The position numbers and the translations under genes were made by a program. Source: Pseudorhodobacter sp. PARRP1 (GTDB lineage Bacteria > Pseudomonadota > Alphaproteobacteria > Rhodobacterales > Rhodobacteraceae). Taken from it: DNA of 64,000 bases. Positions 8,621-17,068 of the stretch are shown here, piece after piece. The DNA lies in the NCBI GenBank assembly GCA_002256245.1, contig NKIU01000003.1:186001-250000 (forward strand), written 5' to 3'. Position 1 is the stretch's first letter. Each line of letters begins with the position of its first letter. The notes beneath the pieces are model-generated. The model searched no databases, was not told the DNA's origin, and saw only the letters and a program-made list of their open reading frames with translations.

Positions 8621-9777
8621 CAGCTAGCGGGCGTGCCGATGTATTCGGCCCGCAGTTTCAGCGCCGCCGTGGTCAGCCGCTTCATAAAACCGCCCTTCGC
8701 CACATCCGCCTCGGCCAAAAGCGCCACGCGATGTTCGGGCAGGCCCGGCACGGTGATCACGAGTTGTGCCACTTCCGCGCCCTTGGCAATCGGCGCTTCC
8801 AGCGGGCCGTTATAGACCACCTGCGCCTGCAAACCGTCCTGCGCCAGCGCCGGGATCAGCAGTTTCACATCCTGCGCCGGCACCAGACCGACGCTGTCGG
8901 CATCGCCCATGAACACCGCCGCCTGCGCCACCTGAGCGCCCGCCTTGACCACGGTTTTCAGCGCAAACTGCCGGAACGCCCAGGTCGCAATCCGCTCGGC
9001 CTCCTCGGCGCGCTCGGTGTCCGACGCCATGCCGGAGATCGCAAACACGATCCGCCGCTCGCCCTGCTTGACCGAACCCACCATGCCATAGCCCGCCTCT
9101 TGCGTGTGGCCGGTCTTCAGGCCATCCGCGCCAATGTTCAGCGCCAGCAAGGGGTTACGGTTGTGCGCATTGGCGGGCGCGCGGTTTTTGTAGTTGAACT
9201 CGGTCTGGCCGAACACCGGATACAGATCGGGGAATTCCTCGATCAGCCGCACCGACAGCAGGCCCAGATCCTTCATGCTCATGCGTTGGCCCGGATCAGG
9301 CCAGCCGCTTGCGTTGGCGAATTTCGATTCCGTCAGCCCCAAGGCTTGCGCGCGTTCGGTCATCTGGGCGGCAAACGCCGCTTCGGTGCCAGCCAGCCCC
9401 TCGGCCACCACGACGCAAGCATCGTTGCCCGAGTTGATGATCATACCATGGATCAAATCCTGCACCGTCGGACGGTCGCCCTGTTGCAGATACATCGTCG
9501 AGCCACCGGCTTCGGTGAAGCTGACCGCATGGGCCGAGACGCCAAAGGTGGTGTCCATACTGACACGGCCATCCTTCAGCGCCTCAAACAGCATGTTGAC
9601 CGTCATCAGTTTGGACATCGACGCAGGCGGCAGCGAGGCTTCGCCGTTCTTGTCCATCAGCACGGTATGGGTGGTCACATCGTAAACCCATGCCGCCGTC
9701 GCACGGGTCTCGAATGCCTGCGCCGGAAGGCAGGCGATCAGAAACAGCGCGGCTGCGGAGACGAGTCGCAAGATCAT
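8620..9777 (-). CDS. D-alanyl-D-alanine carboxypeptidase (PBP5/6-like)
   Basis: This 385-aa periplasmic peptidase removes the terminal D-Ala from peptidoglycan pentapeptides. A signal peptide (MILRLVSAAALFLIACLPAQA) precedes the transpeptidase-like domain. All three active-site motifs are present: SMSK near residue 54, SGN in INSGNDACVV, and KTG in GLKTGHTQEAGYG. A PBP5-type C-terminal beta domain follows and the end is amphipathic (FMKRLTTAALKLRAEYIG), consistent with peripheral membrane attachment. The gene lies 4 nt after the SPOR lipoprotein gene, linking it to cell-wall division functions. Confidence 0.93.
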   Translation of the reverse strand: MILRLVSAAALFLIACLPAQAFETRATAAWVYDVTTHTVLMDKNGEASLPPASMSKLMTVNMLFEALKDGRVSMDTTFGVSAHAVSFTEAGGSTMYLQQGDRPTVQDLIHGMIINSGNDACVVVAEGLAGTEAAFAAQMTERAQALGLTESKFANASGWPDPGQRMSMKDLGLLSVRLIEEFPDLYPVFGQTEFNYKNRAPANAHNRNPLLALNIGADGLKTGHTQEAGYGMVGSVKQGERRIVFAISGMASDTERAEEAERIATWAFRQFALKTVVKAGAQVAQAAVFMGDADSVGLVPAQDVKLLIPALAQDGLQAQVVYNGPLEAPIAKGAEVAQLVITVPGLPEHRVALLAEADVAKGGFMKRLTTAALKLRAEYIGTPAS

Positions 9778-9781
9778 TGGC

Positions 9782-10663
9782 TTAGCCTTTCAGGAAATAG
9801 GCGTCCTTGAATCCCGCCTGCTTGATTTTGCCCATCAGGGCCTTGTCGCCGCGCGCGGTCACGCTCCAGAAGCTTTTGCCTTGGGCGGATTCGCGGCGTG
9901 TATCGGCCGCGATGCCTGCGGCCTTCAACTGATCCGCCGCGCGCTTGGCATTGGCCTCGACCGAGAAGATGCCGATCTGGATCAGCCCACCCTTGCCGCT
10001 GGCGGCCGGTGGTTTCGGCGCAGCCGGGGCTGCCGCTGCGGGTTTGCCGCTGGCGGGCATGGTTGCAATCGGCGGCGCGGTGGGTTTGCCATCCTTGGCG
10101 GGCTTGCCATCCTTGGTGGGCGCGGCCGCACCGGGGATCGGGTCCAGCGTTTCGGTGGCCACGGTTTCGGGCGCATCCAGAATGGGTTTGCTGGCATCAG
10201 GCGCGGTCTTTGCCGCTTCCTCACGCCGCAGGGCCGTGACCGAAACCTTGCCCGGCTCGCCCGCAAGCAGGCCCAAAGCCGCCGCCGCATCGGACGAGAT
10301 TTGCAGTTTGGGGCCGGGATTGTCCAATTCGCGCCGGAACAGCGCGCCGATCACGAACTTGCCGTTGGCGGTGTTGCGCAAAATCACCCGCTCGGGGTCT
10401 TTGGCATCGGGCGAGGCCACCCAGACGCCGCCCAGCGAGGGGCGGCCATCCCACAACGCCTGATCGGTGGTCTGAAAGATCGACGGGTCCTCGACATCGC
10501 GGTCAACCAGTTTGACAGATTTCGCCGAGGCCGGAGCCGCATCCTGCGTCGCCCCATCGCCCGGCGCTTTCGCGGCCAGCGGGCCCTTGCCCTCTTGGCA
10601 GCCGGCCAAAACCGCCGCCACTGCAACCGCCACGATCCATCGCTGCATTGCCATCCCCGTCAT
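9782..10663 (-). CDS. SPOR-domain lipoprotein
   Basis: This 293-aa exported protein carries a lipoprotein signal (VAVAAVLAGC, the Cys being the lipidation site at about residue 22) and a C-terminal SPOR domain from about residue 215 to the end, starting GGLIQIGIFSVEANAKRAAD. SPOR domains bind denuded glycan strands at division sites. The middle is a low-complexity Ala/Pro/Lys linker with a KPAKDGKP repeat. It resembles RlpA-type septal proteins in architecture, but I do not see a clear double-psi barrel. An SD-like GGAG lies 8 nt before the chosen start; in-frame ATGs at 10654 and 10648 are alternatives. It heads the seven-gene operon. Confidence 0.8.
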   Translation of the reverse strand: MTGMAMQRWIVAVAVAAVLAGCQEGKGPLAAKAPGDGATQDAAPASAKSVKLVDRDVEDPSIFQTTDQALWDGRPSLGGVWVASPDAKDPERVILRNTANGKFVIGALFRRELDNPGPKLQISSDAAAALGLLAGEPGKVSVTALRREEAAKTAPDASKPILDAPETVATETLDPIPGAAAPTKDGKPAKDGKPTAPPIATMPASGKPAAAAPAAPKPPAASGKGGLIQIGIFSVEANAKRAADQLKAAGIAADTRRESAQGKSFWSVTARGDKALMGKIKQAGFKDAYFLKG

Positions 10664-10822
10664 GCTCTGCTCCTCTGCGCGCTTGTTGCCTGCGCTGTCC
10701 CACCTTGTGGTGGCGTTTCAATTGCCCTTTTGGCCCTTTTCCGGGCCATTCTGGCGCTATGATACAGTCTGGCGCAAGCGCAGGGAAGGGTGTGCTTTGC
10801 CTTGGGCGGAAAACCTTCGTGA

Positions 10823-11935
10823 TCAGCCGAACACCTGCGCCTCTTGCGCGACAAGCCTTGCGCGCTGAAAGGCGACCATATCGGCGGGGGGCTGTTGCAG
10901 ATCAGCCATTTCCAGCAGCGGATCAATCACAGGGCTGCGCACGCCCAGCAATTCCTCGACGACCGCCAGCCCGCAGAACGGCACATAGATGTCGGAATAT
11001 CCGCCCTCATGCGCCACCACAACTTTGCCGCCGCACAGCTCATCGGCCAGCCCACGCACCGCGCGCGCCATCAAGCGATAGGTTTCCGAGGTTGCCTGCA
11101 TCCGCGCCAATGGATCGACGCAAGACGCATCATAGCCCGAAGCCACCACGATCAGATCGGGTTTGAACGCCTGCAGCGCAGGCACAACCAGCACTTCGAA
11201 CCCATCAAGATAGGTCTGATGCCCGCAGCCCGGCAGCAGCGGAATGTTCAGATTGGCCCCAAGCCCCGCGCCCGCGCCGCGATCCTCTGCCCCGCCATAA
11301 CCGGGCGGAAAGCAGTTTTCCTGATGCAGCGAAATCGTCAGCGTATCGGCACGGTCATAAAATATCGTCTGCGTGCCATTGCCGTGATGCACATCCCAAT
11401 CCACCACCGCCACCCGCAACGGCCCATGCTTGGCCCGCACGGATTCAAGCGCCACCGGAATATTCGCCAGCAGGCAAAACCCCATCGACGCATCCGGCAA
11501 ACAATGATGCCCCGGCGGGCGCGACAAAGCATAGGCGTTGGCGGCGGCACCCGTCACCACATCCTCAACCGCTTGCCGCACCAGCCCGGACGACAGTTGC
11601 GCAATCTCAAAACTGCCGGGGCCGAAGGGGGCGAAATGCGGAGCGATATTGCCACCCCCGCCGTCCGACATCGCCTTCAGCTTGTCGAGATAGGCAGCCG
11701 TATGCACCCGCAGCAAATCCTGACGGTCCGAAGGCGTGGCCGAGCGCACGCGCAGTTGCGGCCAGATCCCCGCCACTTCCAGCAGGTTCTTGAACCGCCG
11801 CTTGGTTTCGGGATGTTCGGCAAACCCGGTGGCCGAGGGCGGCTGCACATAGCCCCCCACCGGCAGAAACAACGCTTGCTCGCCGCCGGTGTGCCACAAG
11901 CACCGCTCGTCATGGTAGAATGCTGTTGCCATCAC
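10823..11935 (-). CDS. Histone deacetylase family amidohydrolase (class II type)
   Basis: This 370-aa zinc-dependent deacetylase belongs to the HDAC / acetylpolyamine amidohydrolase superfamily. Active-site segments are RPPGHHC (His pair), VVDWDVHHGNGTQTIFY (zinc ligands Asp and His) and ASGYDASCVDPLA (Asp ligand). Bacterial members deacetylate acetylpolyamines or other small N-acetyl compounds rather than histones. The polyamine theme of neighbouring genes makes acetylpolyamine a reasonable but unproven substrate. The gene stands alone on the minus strand, divergent from the LpxR-like gene. Confidence 0.88.
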   Translation of the reverse strand: MMATAFYHDERCLWHTGGEQALFLPVGGYVQPPSATGFAEHPETKRRFKNLLEVAGIWPQLRVRSATPSDRQDLLRVHTAAYLDKLKAMSDGGGGNIAPHFAPFGPGSFEIAQLSSGLVRQAVEDVVTGAAANAYALSRPPGHHCLPDASMGFCLLANIPVALESVRAKHGPLRVAVVDWDVHHGNGTQTIFYDRADTLTISLHQENCFPPGYGGAEDRGAGAGLGANLNIPLLPGCGHQTYLDGFEVLVVPALQAFKPDLIVVASGYDASCVDPLARMQATSETYRLMARAVRGLADELCGGKVVVAHEGGYSDIYVPFCGLAVVEELLGVRSPVIDPLLEMADLQQPPADMVAFQRARLVAQEAQVFG

Positions 11936-12099
11936 ACATCCCTTCGCGGCGAAAATTCTTTCGCATTAAGATTATGTTTTCCATCTTCTTGCCATAGTGC
12001 AAATGCAACACAAGCAGATGCGTCGCGCACCGACGCCGGATTAAAACGATAAAAAACGCGGTTTGTGGCAGAATGTCATGCAAAGCCGCTAGGTTGAGG

Positions 12100-13023
12100 A
12101 TGAACATGTTGAGCTGCGTAAAATCCCTTGTGACGGCCGCGAGCGTCCTTGCCGCAACCCTGCCCGCCCATGCCGAAGACCGCGTGACGCTCGGGTGGGG
12201 CCGCATGTTCACCAATGATGCCTTGGGCGATCAGAAAGACCGATGGCGCACCGGCGGTTATCAGGTCAGCCGCATCCGGGGTTATTCGTGGGATGGCGTG
12301 TTGCCGACGACACCGGGCGACATTCTGGAATTCCGCGCCTCCGCGCAAATTGTAGCGCCCAGAGATCTGGTGTCGCCGCCTGACGACGACCGCCGCTATG
12401 CAGCGCAACTGTCGTTCGGCTTGCACACCCAATTCGACTGGCACGGCAATGATGTCAGTGTCGGCGGCGATATGGTGTTCATCGGGCCGCAAACCGGCAT
12501 CAGCAATTTCCAGAAATGGGTGCACCGGATGGTCGGCATGGACGAGCCGAAGGTGATTGATGACCAAATCGGCAACGGCATCTATCCGACGCTGGACGCC
12601 GAGCTTGGCCGCAAATTCGCGCTTGGCGGCCGTGCCGAAATCCGCCCGTTTGTCGAGGCGCAGGCCGGGGTCGAAAGCTTTGTGCGCGTTGGCGGCGATC
12701 TGGTGATCGGCACCTTGGGCCGCGATGATCTGATGGTGCGCGATGGCGTGACCGGCCAGCGTTACCGCGCCGTGGAAGGCACCCGCGATCAGGGCGTCAG
12801 CCTTATTGTCGGCGGTGATATCGCGCGGGTGTTTGACTCGGCCCTGCTGCCCTCGGATGGCATCGCAACCCTGACCGAAGATCGCTCGCGCCTGCGCGCA
12901 GGCGTGCATTGGCAGGGTGAGAAAGCCTCGCTGTTTTACGGCGTCACCTATCTGAGCAAAGAATTCGATCAGCAACCCGAAGGCCAGTTGGTGGGCGGGC
13001 TGAACCTGAACCTGAAATTCTAG
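12100..13023 (+). CDS. lpxR: LpxR-like outer-membrane lipid A 3'-O-deacylase (DUF2219)
   Basis: This outer-membrane beta-barrel protein of about 307 aa belongs to the LpxR family, which removes the 3'-acyloxyacyl group of lipid A. A signal peptide ends at LPAHA-ED. The mature N-terminus carries the Asn-Asp pair of the active site (TNDALGDQKDRWRTG), and the histidine segment appears as GPQTGISNFQKWVHRMVG. The protein ends in a beta strand with terminal Phe (LVGGLNLNLKF), as expected for BAM-assembled barrels. I chose the ATG at 12100 (or 12106) rather than 12073 because the signal peptide then begins properly. Confidence 0.82.
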   Translation: MNMLSCVKSLVTAASVLAATLPAHAEDRVTLGWGRMFTNDALGDQKDRWRTGGYQVSRIRGYSWDGVLPTTPGDILEFRASAQIVAPRDLVSPPDDDRRYAAQLSFGLHTQFDWHGNDVSVGGDMVFIGPQTGISNFQKWVHRMVGMDEPKVIDDQIGNGIYPTLDAELGRKFALGGRAEIRPFVEAQAGVESFVRVGGDLVIGTLGRDDLMVRDGVTGQRYRAVEGTRDQGVSLIVGGDIARVFDSALLPSDGIATLTEDRSRLRAGVHWQGEKASLFYGVTYLSKEFDQQPEGQLVGGLNLNLKF

Positions 13024-13114
13024 CACCGCGAATCGCCTGCCGGGCCGTATTCAACCCAAGGTTGCATACGGCAACATTCACTTGCTCTGTTGCTTTTTTA
13101 CCATAGGAATTCAG

Positions 13115-13129
13115 TTAACCCTCTGTTAA
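13115..13129. promoter_or_regulatory. Putative CtrA box upstream of Hint-domain gene
   Basis: TTAACCCTCTGTTAA matches the full CtrA consensus TTAA-N7-TTAA exactly. It lies 42 nt upstream of the Hint-domain gene start, where a promoter-proximal regulator site is expected. In Rhodobacteraceae CtrA controls motility, gene-transfer-agent and related genes. Binding is inferred from the motif only. Confidence 0.55.
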
Positions 13130-13171
13130 CGTTTCCACATAAGAAACAAAAAAACGAGCAGGCATACAGGC

Positions 13172-14242
13172 ATGAAAACGGGCTCTCTGGGCACGTTCGT
13201 CATCTCCTGGTCACAAACAGAAGTAGACGGCCTCAAGGCCGCATCCTTGGACTTACTGAGCGTAGGCGCAGCATGGCGTTGGACGGGTGCAGCCGTGCGC
13301 GTCGATGGTCCTCAGGGGTTGCTACTTTTGGAACAGGCTGAAGGGGCGGCGGATTTACGCAAAAGGGCGGCGCGCATGGTGCGCCGACTGGTGGGTGTAG
13401 CGGTTGGCGGCGAGGTTAAGCCGGAATATGAAGCAGACGCCTACCCCGATCTTCCCGATCAGGGCTTTATCGTCACCGATGGGCACCAGTCCTTCACTGT
13501 GACGATCATTCCGGTGCCCGATACCGGCGCGCATTTGTTGATGCTGGTCGGCGATCTGCCGCCCTGCGATCAGGATTTGTGGGTGGTGCGCACCTCGATT
13601 GACCGCACGCATTCCGGGGCAGGGGCGCGGGTGGCGGGGGGCGTGATCTGTTTCACCCCTGACACGCGGATTGCGACGCCGGACGGCGTGCAGCAAATCC
13701 GCAATCTGCGCAGCGGCGATATGATCCTGACCCGCGACAATGGCCCGCAAGAGGTGCTGTGGACCGGCCACCGCCGCATGTCCGGCGCGCGGCTATACGC
13801 GATGCCGCATCTGCGCCCGATCCGGTTCAAGGCGAACTCGATGGGCCTTTATCGCCCGGATGAGGATTTGTTGGTCTCACCCCAGCACCGGATGCTGGTG
13901 AAGGGCGCAGCCTCGCAGGCGTTGTTCAACACGTCCGAGGTCTTGGTCGCCGCCGAAGATCTGGTCAACGACGCCACCATCGCCGTCGATCACGTGCTGC
14001 GCGAAGTCACTTACGTGCATATCCTGCTAGAGCGGCACAATATCGTCTGGGCCAACGGGCTGGAGACCGAAAGCTTCCATCCGTCGAACACCGCGCTTGA
14101 TACCGTCGATCCGGTGCAGCGCGAGGGCTTGCTGAATATCCTGCCCGAAATCGCAGACAATCCGCATGCTTACGGCGAATATGCCCGGCGCAACATCTCG
14201 GGCTCCGAGGCTGCGATTTTGCGGCACGAATTGGCTGCATAA
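13172..14242 (+). CDS. Hint-domain (Hedgehog/intein) protein
   Basis: This 356-aa protein has a Hint domain (Hint_2 type) from about residue 155 to 310. The domain opens VICFTPDTRIATPDGV, where Cys160 is the nucleophile position, and contains LLVSPQHRMLVKG with the block-B-like His. The N-terminal 150 residues (starting MKTGSLGTFVISWSQTEVDG) are a separate unnamed domain that sets up a regulated or self-cleaving arrangement. Such proteins are abundant in Rhodobacterales, usually without a known target. No signal peptide is evident. A CtrA-type box lies 42 nt upstream. Autocleavage is an inference from family. Confidence 0.82.
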   Translation: MKTGSLGTFVISWSQTEVDGLKAASLDLLSVGAAWRWTGAAVRVDGPQGLLLLEQAEGAADLRKRAARMVRRLVGVAVGGEVKPEYEADAYPDLPDQGFIVTDGHQSFTVTIIPVPDTGAHLLMLVGDLPPCDQDLWVVRTSIDRTHSGAGARVAGGVICFTPDTRIATPDGVQQIRNLRSGDMILTRDNGPQEVLWTGHRRMSGARLYAMPHLRPIRFKANSMGLYRPDEDLLVSPQHRMLVKGAASQALFNTSEVLVAAEDLVNDATIAVDHVLREVTYVHILLERHNIVWANGLETESFHPSNTALDTVDPVQREGLLNILPEIADNPHAYGEYARRNISGSEAAILRHELAA

Positions 14243-14257
14243 ACTGGCGGGCAGCGG

Positions 14258-14285
14258 TTGACTCTGCTTGGCCCGACTGTATAAG
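14258..14285 (+). promoter_or_regulatory. Putative sigma-70 promoter for rpsD
   Basis: TTGACT (14258-14263) and TATAAG (14280-14285) are separated by 16 nt, a good vegetative promoter match. It would give an rpsD leader of about 130 nt. The -10 overlaps the left arm of the terminator-like hairpin that follows the Hint-domain gene. Confidence 0.55.
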
Positions 14286-14320
14286 CCCCTCAAGTCCCGG
14301 ATGAAAGTCCGGGGCTTTTC
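14283..14320 (+). terminator. Terminator-like hairpin after Hint-domain gene
   Basis: AAGCCCC (14283-14289) pairs with GGGGCTT (14311-14317) and is followed by TTTC. It lies 40 nt after the Hint-domain gene stop and would end read-through before rpsD. The loop is long (21 nt), so efficiency is uncertain. Confidence 0.5.
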
Positions 14321-14422
14321 ATTGGTGTTGGTGGACTTCGCAAGAAGAACCCTGTCGGCCGAAGCCTTTTCGAAGGTGGGGCAAAGGACAACGCCCTTCG
14401 TAACATAAGAAGGAGATCAGCC

Positions 14423-15043
14423 GTGACCAAACGCACGTCTGCCAAGTATAAAATTGACCGCCGCATGGGCGAAAACATCTGGGGCCGTCCGAAATCCCCG
14501 GTGAACAAGCGCGAATACGGCCCCGGCCAGCACGGCCAGCGCCGCAAGAACAAACTGTCCGATTTCGGCACCCAGTTGCGCGCCAAGCAAAAACTGAAGG
14601 GCTATTACGGCGATCTGACCGAAAAGCAATTCCGCAAGATCTACACCGAAGCTGAACGCGTCAAAGGCGATACCGGTGAGATGCTGGTGGGTCTGCTGGA
14701 GCGTCGTCTGGATGCCGTCGTGTACCGCGCCAAGCTGGTGCCGACCGTGTTCGCAGCACGTCAGTTCGTGAACCACGGCCACGTCACCGTGAACGGTAGC
14801 CGCGTCAACATCGCGTCCTACCGTGTCAAAGAGGGCGACGTGATCGCCGTTCGTGAAAAGTCGCGTCAGCTGGCGATCATCGCCGAAGCTTTGGCCCTGA
14901 CCGAGCGTGACACCCCGGACTATCTGGAAATCGACACCAACAAACTGACCGTGAAGTTCATCCGCACGCCGGGTCTGGGCGACATTCCGTATCCGGTGGT
15001 GATGGAACCGAACCTGGTCGTCGAATACTACGCGAAAAACTAA
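14423..15043 (+). CDS. rpsD: 30S ribosomal protein S4
   Basis: This 206-aa primary 16S rRNA-binding protein nucleates assembly of the small-subunit body. It starts at GTG 14423 behind an AAGGAG Shine-Dalgarno (14410-14415). The N-terminal basic segment ([20 protein letters not shown]) and the S4 RNA-binding domain ([21 protein letters not shown] and [13 protein letters not shown]) are clear. Zinc-finger cysteines of some S4 forms are absent, which is normal for this alphaproteobacterial type. It is monocistronic, with its own promoter and a strong terminator. Confidence 0.97.
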   Translation: MTKRTSAKYKIDRRMGENIWGRPKSPVNKREYGPGQHGQRRKNKLSDFGTQLRAKQKLKGYYGDLTEKQFRKIYTEAERVKGDTGEMLVGLLERRLDAVVYRAKLVPTVFAARQFVNHGHVTVNGSRVNIASYRVKEGDVIAVREKSRQLAIIAEALALTERDTPDYLEIDTNKLTVKFIRTPGLGDIPYPVVMEPNLVVEYYAKN

Positions 15044-15066
15044 ATCTCTGCCCCACGGCAGATTGG

Positions 15067-15096
15067 GGCCCGCCTTTATGGCGGGCCTTTTCATTT
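15067..15096 (+). terminator. Rho-independent terminator of rpsD
   Basis: GGCCCGCC (15067-15074) pairs perfectly with GGCGGGCC (15080-15087) around TTTAT, followed by TTTTCATTTT. It lies 23 nt after the rpsD stop. Confidence 0.9.
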
Positions 15097-15111
15097 TCCC
15101 CGGAGAGCGAA

Positions 15112-15645
15112 ATGTCCGACAAACCCACGCTTGAATCAAAGTTCGAACAGGGCCTGTTTGCCAGCCGCTGGCTGATGGCACCGATGTATCTGGGGCTGGT
15201 GGTCAGCCTTGGCATGATGGTGGTGATCTTCGTCAAGGAATTGTTCTACTACGCGCCGCAGGTGCTGACGATGACCGCCGATCAAAGCATCCTGACGGTG
15301 CTGACGCTGATCGACCTTAGCCTTGCCGCCAACCTTCTTCTGATCGTGCTGTTTTCGGGCTATGAAAACTTCGTCTCAAAGCTGGACATCACCAGCAATG
15401 ACCGGCCCGACTGGATGGGCAAGGTGGATTTCTCTGGCCTGAAAATGAAGCTGATCGCCTCGATCGTGGCGATCTCGGGTATCCATTTGCTGAAGGTTTT
15501 CATGGGCTTGGGCAAACCCGACAGCGCCTATCCTGTCACCACCGAAACCCTGCGCTGGATGGTGATTATCCATCTGACATTTGTGATCTCGGGCGTGCTG
15601 CTGGCCCTGATGGATTGGCTTGCCGCCAAGACCGACAAGCATTGA
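15112..15645 (+). CDS. YqhA family (UPF0114 / TIGR00645) membrane protein
   Basis: This 177-aa inner-membrane protein belongs to the YqhA family, of unknown function. It begins with an acidic cytoplasmic leader and LFASRWLMAPMYLGLVVSLG, the first helix. Further helices lie at about 55-80 (LTLIDLSLAANLLLIVLF), 108-128 and 143-165. The conserved SGYENFVSKLD segment follows helix 2. The next gene, homospermidine synthase, starts 7 nt downstream, so the two are probably co-transcribed, but no functional link is known to me. Confidence 0.85.
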   Translation: MSDKPTLESKFEQGLFASRWLMAPMYLGLVVSLGMMVVIFVKELFYYAPQVLTMTADQSILTVLTLIDLSLAANLLLIVLFSGYENFVSKLDITSNDRPDWMGKVDFSGLKMKLIASIVAISGIHLLKVFMGLGKPDSAYPVTTETLRWMVIIHLTFVISGVLLALMDWLAAKTDKH

Positions 15646-15652
15646 GAGTGAA

Positions 15653-17068
15653 ATGACCTACCAAACCCACGCCCGCATCGACGGCCCCTTGGTGATGATC
15701 GGCTTCGGCTCGATTGGCCGGGGCACCTTGCCGCTGATCCTGCGCCACATTGATTTCGACCGCGACGCTTTCACCGTGATCGAGCCTTCGGGCGAATATG
15801 CAGGGCTTTTGGCCGAGAATGGCATCAAGCACCTGCAACTGGCGCTGACCGAGGCGAATTTCGCGGAAACCCTGCGCGGCCTGTTCCCGAATGGCAAAGG
15901 TTTCATCGTCAACCTGTCCGTCGATGTGGACAGCATCGAGTTGATGAAGCTGTGCCAGACCCTTGGCGTGCAATATATCGACACGGTGGTTGAACCGTGG
16001 CCGGGTTTTTACTTCAACTCCCCCCTCCCCAACGCCGACCGCACCAACTATCCCCTGCGTGAAAAGGTGCGCTCTTTAGGCAAATCCTATCCCGGTGGCC
16101 CCACGGCGGTGTCCTGTTGCGGCGCAAATCCCGGCATGGTGTCGTGGCTGCTGAAAGAAGCGCTCTTGCGCCTCGCCAAAGATACCGGCGTCAAAGCCGA
16201 ACCCAAAACCCAACAGGATTGGGCGCTGCTGGCCATGACCCTCGGCGTCAACGGCGTGCATATTGCCGAGCGGGACACCCAAGTCTCGGCCCGCCCCAAG
16301 CCGCAAGGCACCTTCGTCAACTCGTGGTCGGTCGATGGCCTGCTGTCGGAAGGCTATCAGCCCGCCGAACTCGGCTGGGGCACGCATGAGAAAAAGCTGC
16401 CGCCCAACGGCCACAAGTTCACCTCCGGCCCCGGCTATGCGATCTGGATCGACCGCCCCGGTGCCGATACCCGCGTGCGCTCGTGGTGCCCCGATGTCGG
16501 TCCGCAATTCGGCCTTGTTGTCACCCATAATGAGGCCCTGTCAATCCCGGATTACTACACCGTCTGGGACGGCCCCCGCGCGCTTTACCGCCCCACCTGC
16601 CACTACGCCTACCACCCGTGCCCCGATGCGATCCTGTCGTTGCACGAAACCAACGGCGCGGGAAAACTCCCTGAATCCAAGCACATCCTGACCGCCGATG
16701 AGGTCACCGAAGGCGGCGATGATCTGGGCGTGTTCCTCTATGGCCATGCCAAGGGCGCGATGTGGTATGGCTCGCGCCTGACCATCGCCGAGGCCCGCGC
16801 TTTGGCCCCCTACCAGAACGCCACCGGCATGCAGGTGACCTCCGCCGTTCTGGCTGCCATGGTCTGGGTTGCCGAAAACCCTCGCATGGGCTTTGTCGAA
16901 GCCGATGAGATGGACCACGCCCGTTGCCTTGACGTGCAACGCCCCTACCTTGGCCGCATCGAGTGCCACTACACCGACTGGACGCCGCTGCAAAACCGCA
17001 TCAACCGCTTTGCCGAGGATCGCGACGACGCCGACCCGTGGCAGTTCACCAACTTTCTTGCGGTTTGA
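15653..17068 (+). CDS. hss: Homospermidine synthase
   Basis: This 471-aa NAD-dependent enzyme makes homospermidine from two putrescines (or putrescine and spermidine), releasing ammonia or diaminopropane. The Rossmann nucleotide site is VMIGFGSIGRGTLPLI at about residues 14-29. Substrate-pocket stretches include CCGANPGMVSWLLKEALL and YHPCPDAILSLHETNG. Length matches the bacterial enzyme (about 470-480 aa). The start at 15653 is preceded by GAGAGTGA and sits 7 nt after the YqhA-family stop; an upstream in-frame ATG at 15620 would overlap that gene. Homospermidine is a characteristic polyamine of many alphaproteobacteria. Confidence 0.93.
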   Translation: MTYQTHARIDGPLVMIGFGSIGRGTLPLILRHIDFDRDAFTVIEPSGEYAGLLAENGIKHLQLALTEANFAETLRGLFPNGKGFIVNLSVDVDSIELMKLCQTLGVQYIDTVVEPWPGFYFNSPLPNADRTNYPLREKVRSLGKSYPGGPTAVSCCGANPGMVSWLLKEALLRLAKDTGVKAEPKTQQDWALLAMTLGVNGVHIAERDTQVSARPKPQGTFVNSWSVDGLLSEGYQPAELGWGTHEKKLPPNGHKFTSGPGYAIWIDRPGADTRVRSWCPDVGPQFGLVVTHNEALSIPDYYTVWDGPRALYRPTCHYAYHPCPDAILSLHETNGAGKLPESKHILTADEVTEGGDDLGVFLYGHAKGAMWYGSRLTIAEARALAPYQNATGMQVTSAVLAAMVWVAENPRMGFVEADEMDHARCLDVQRPYLGRIECHYTDWTPLQNRINRFAEDRDDADPWQFTNFLAV

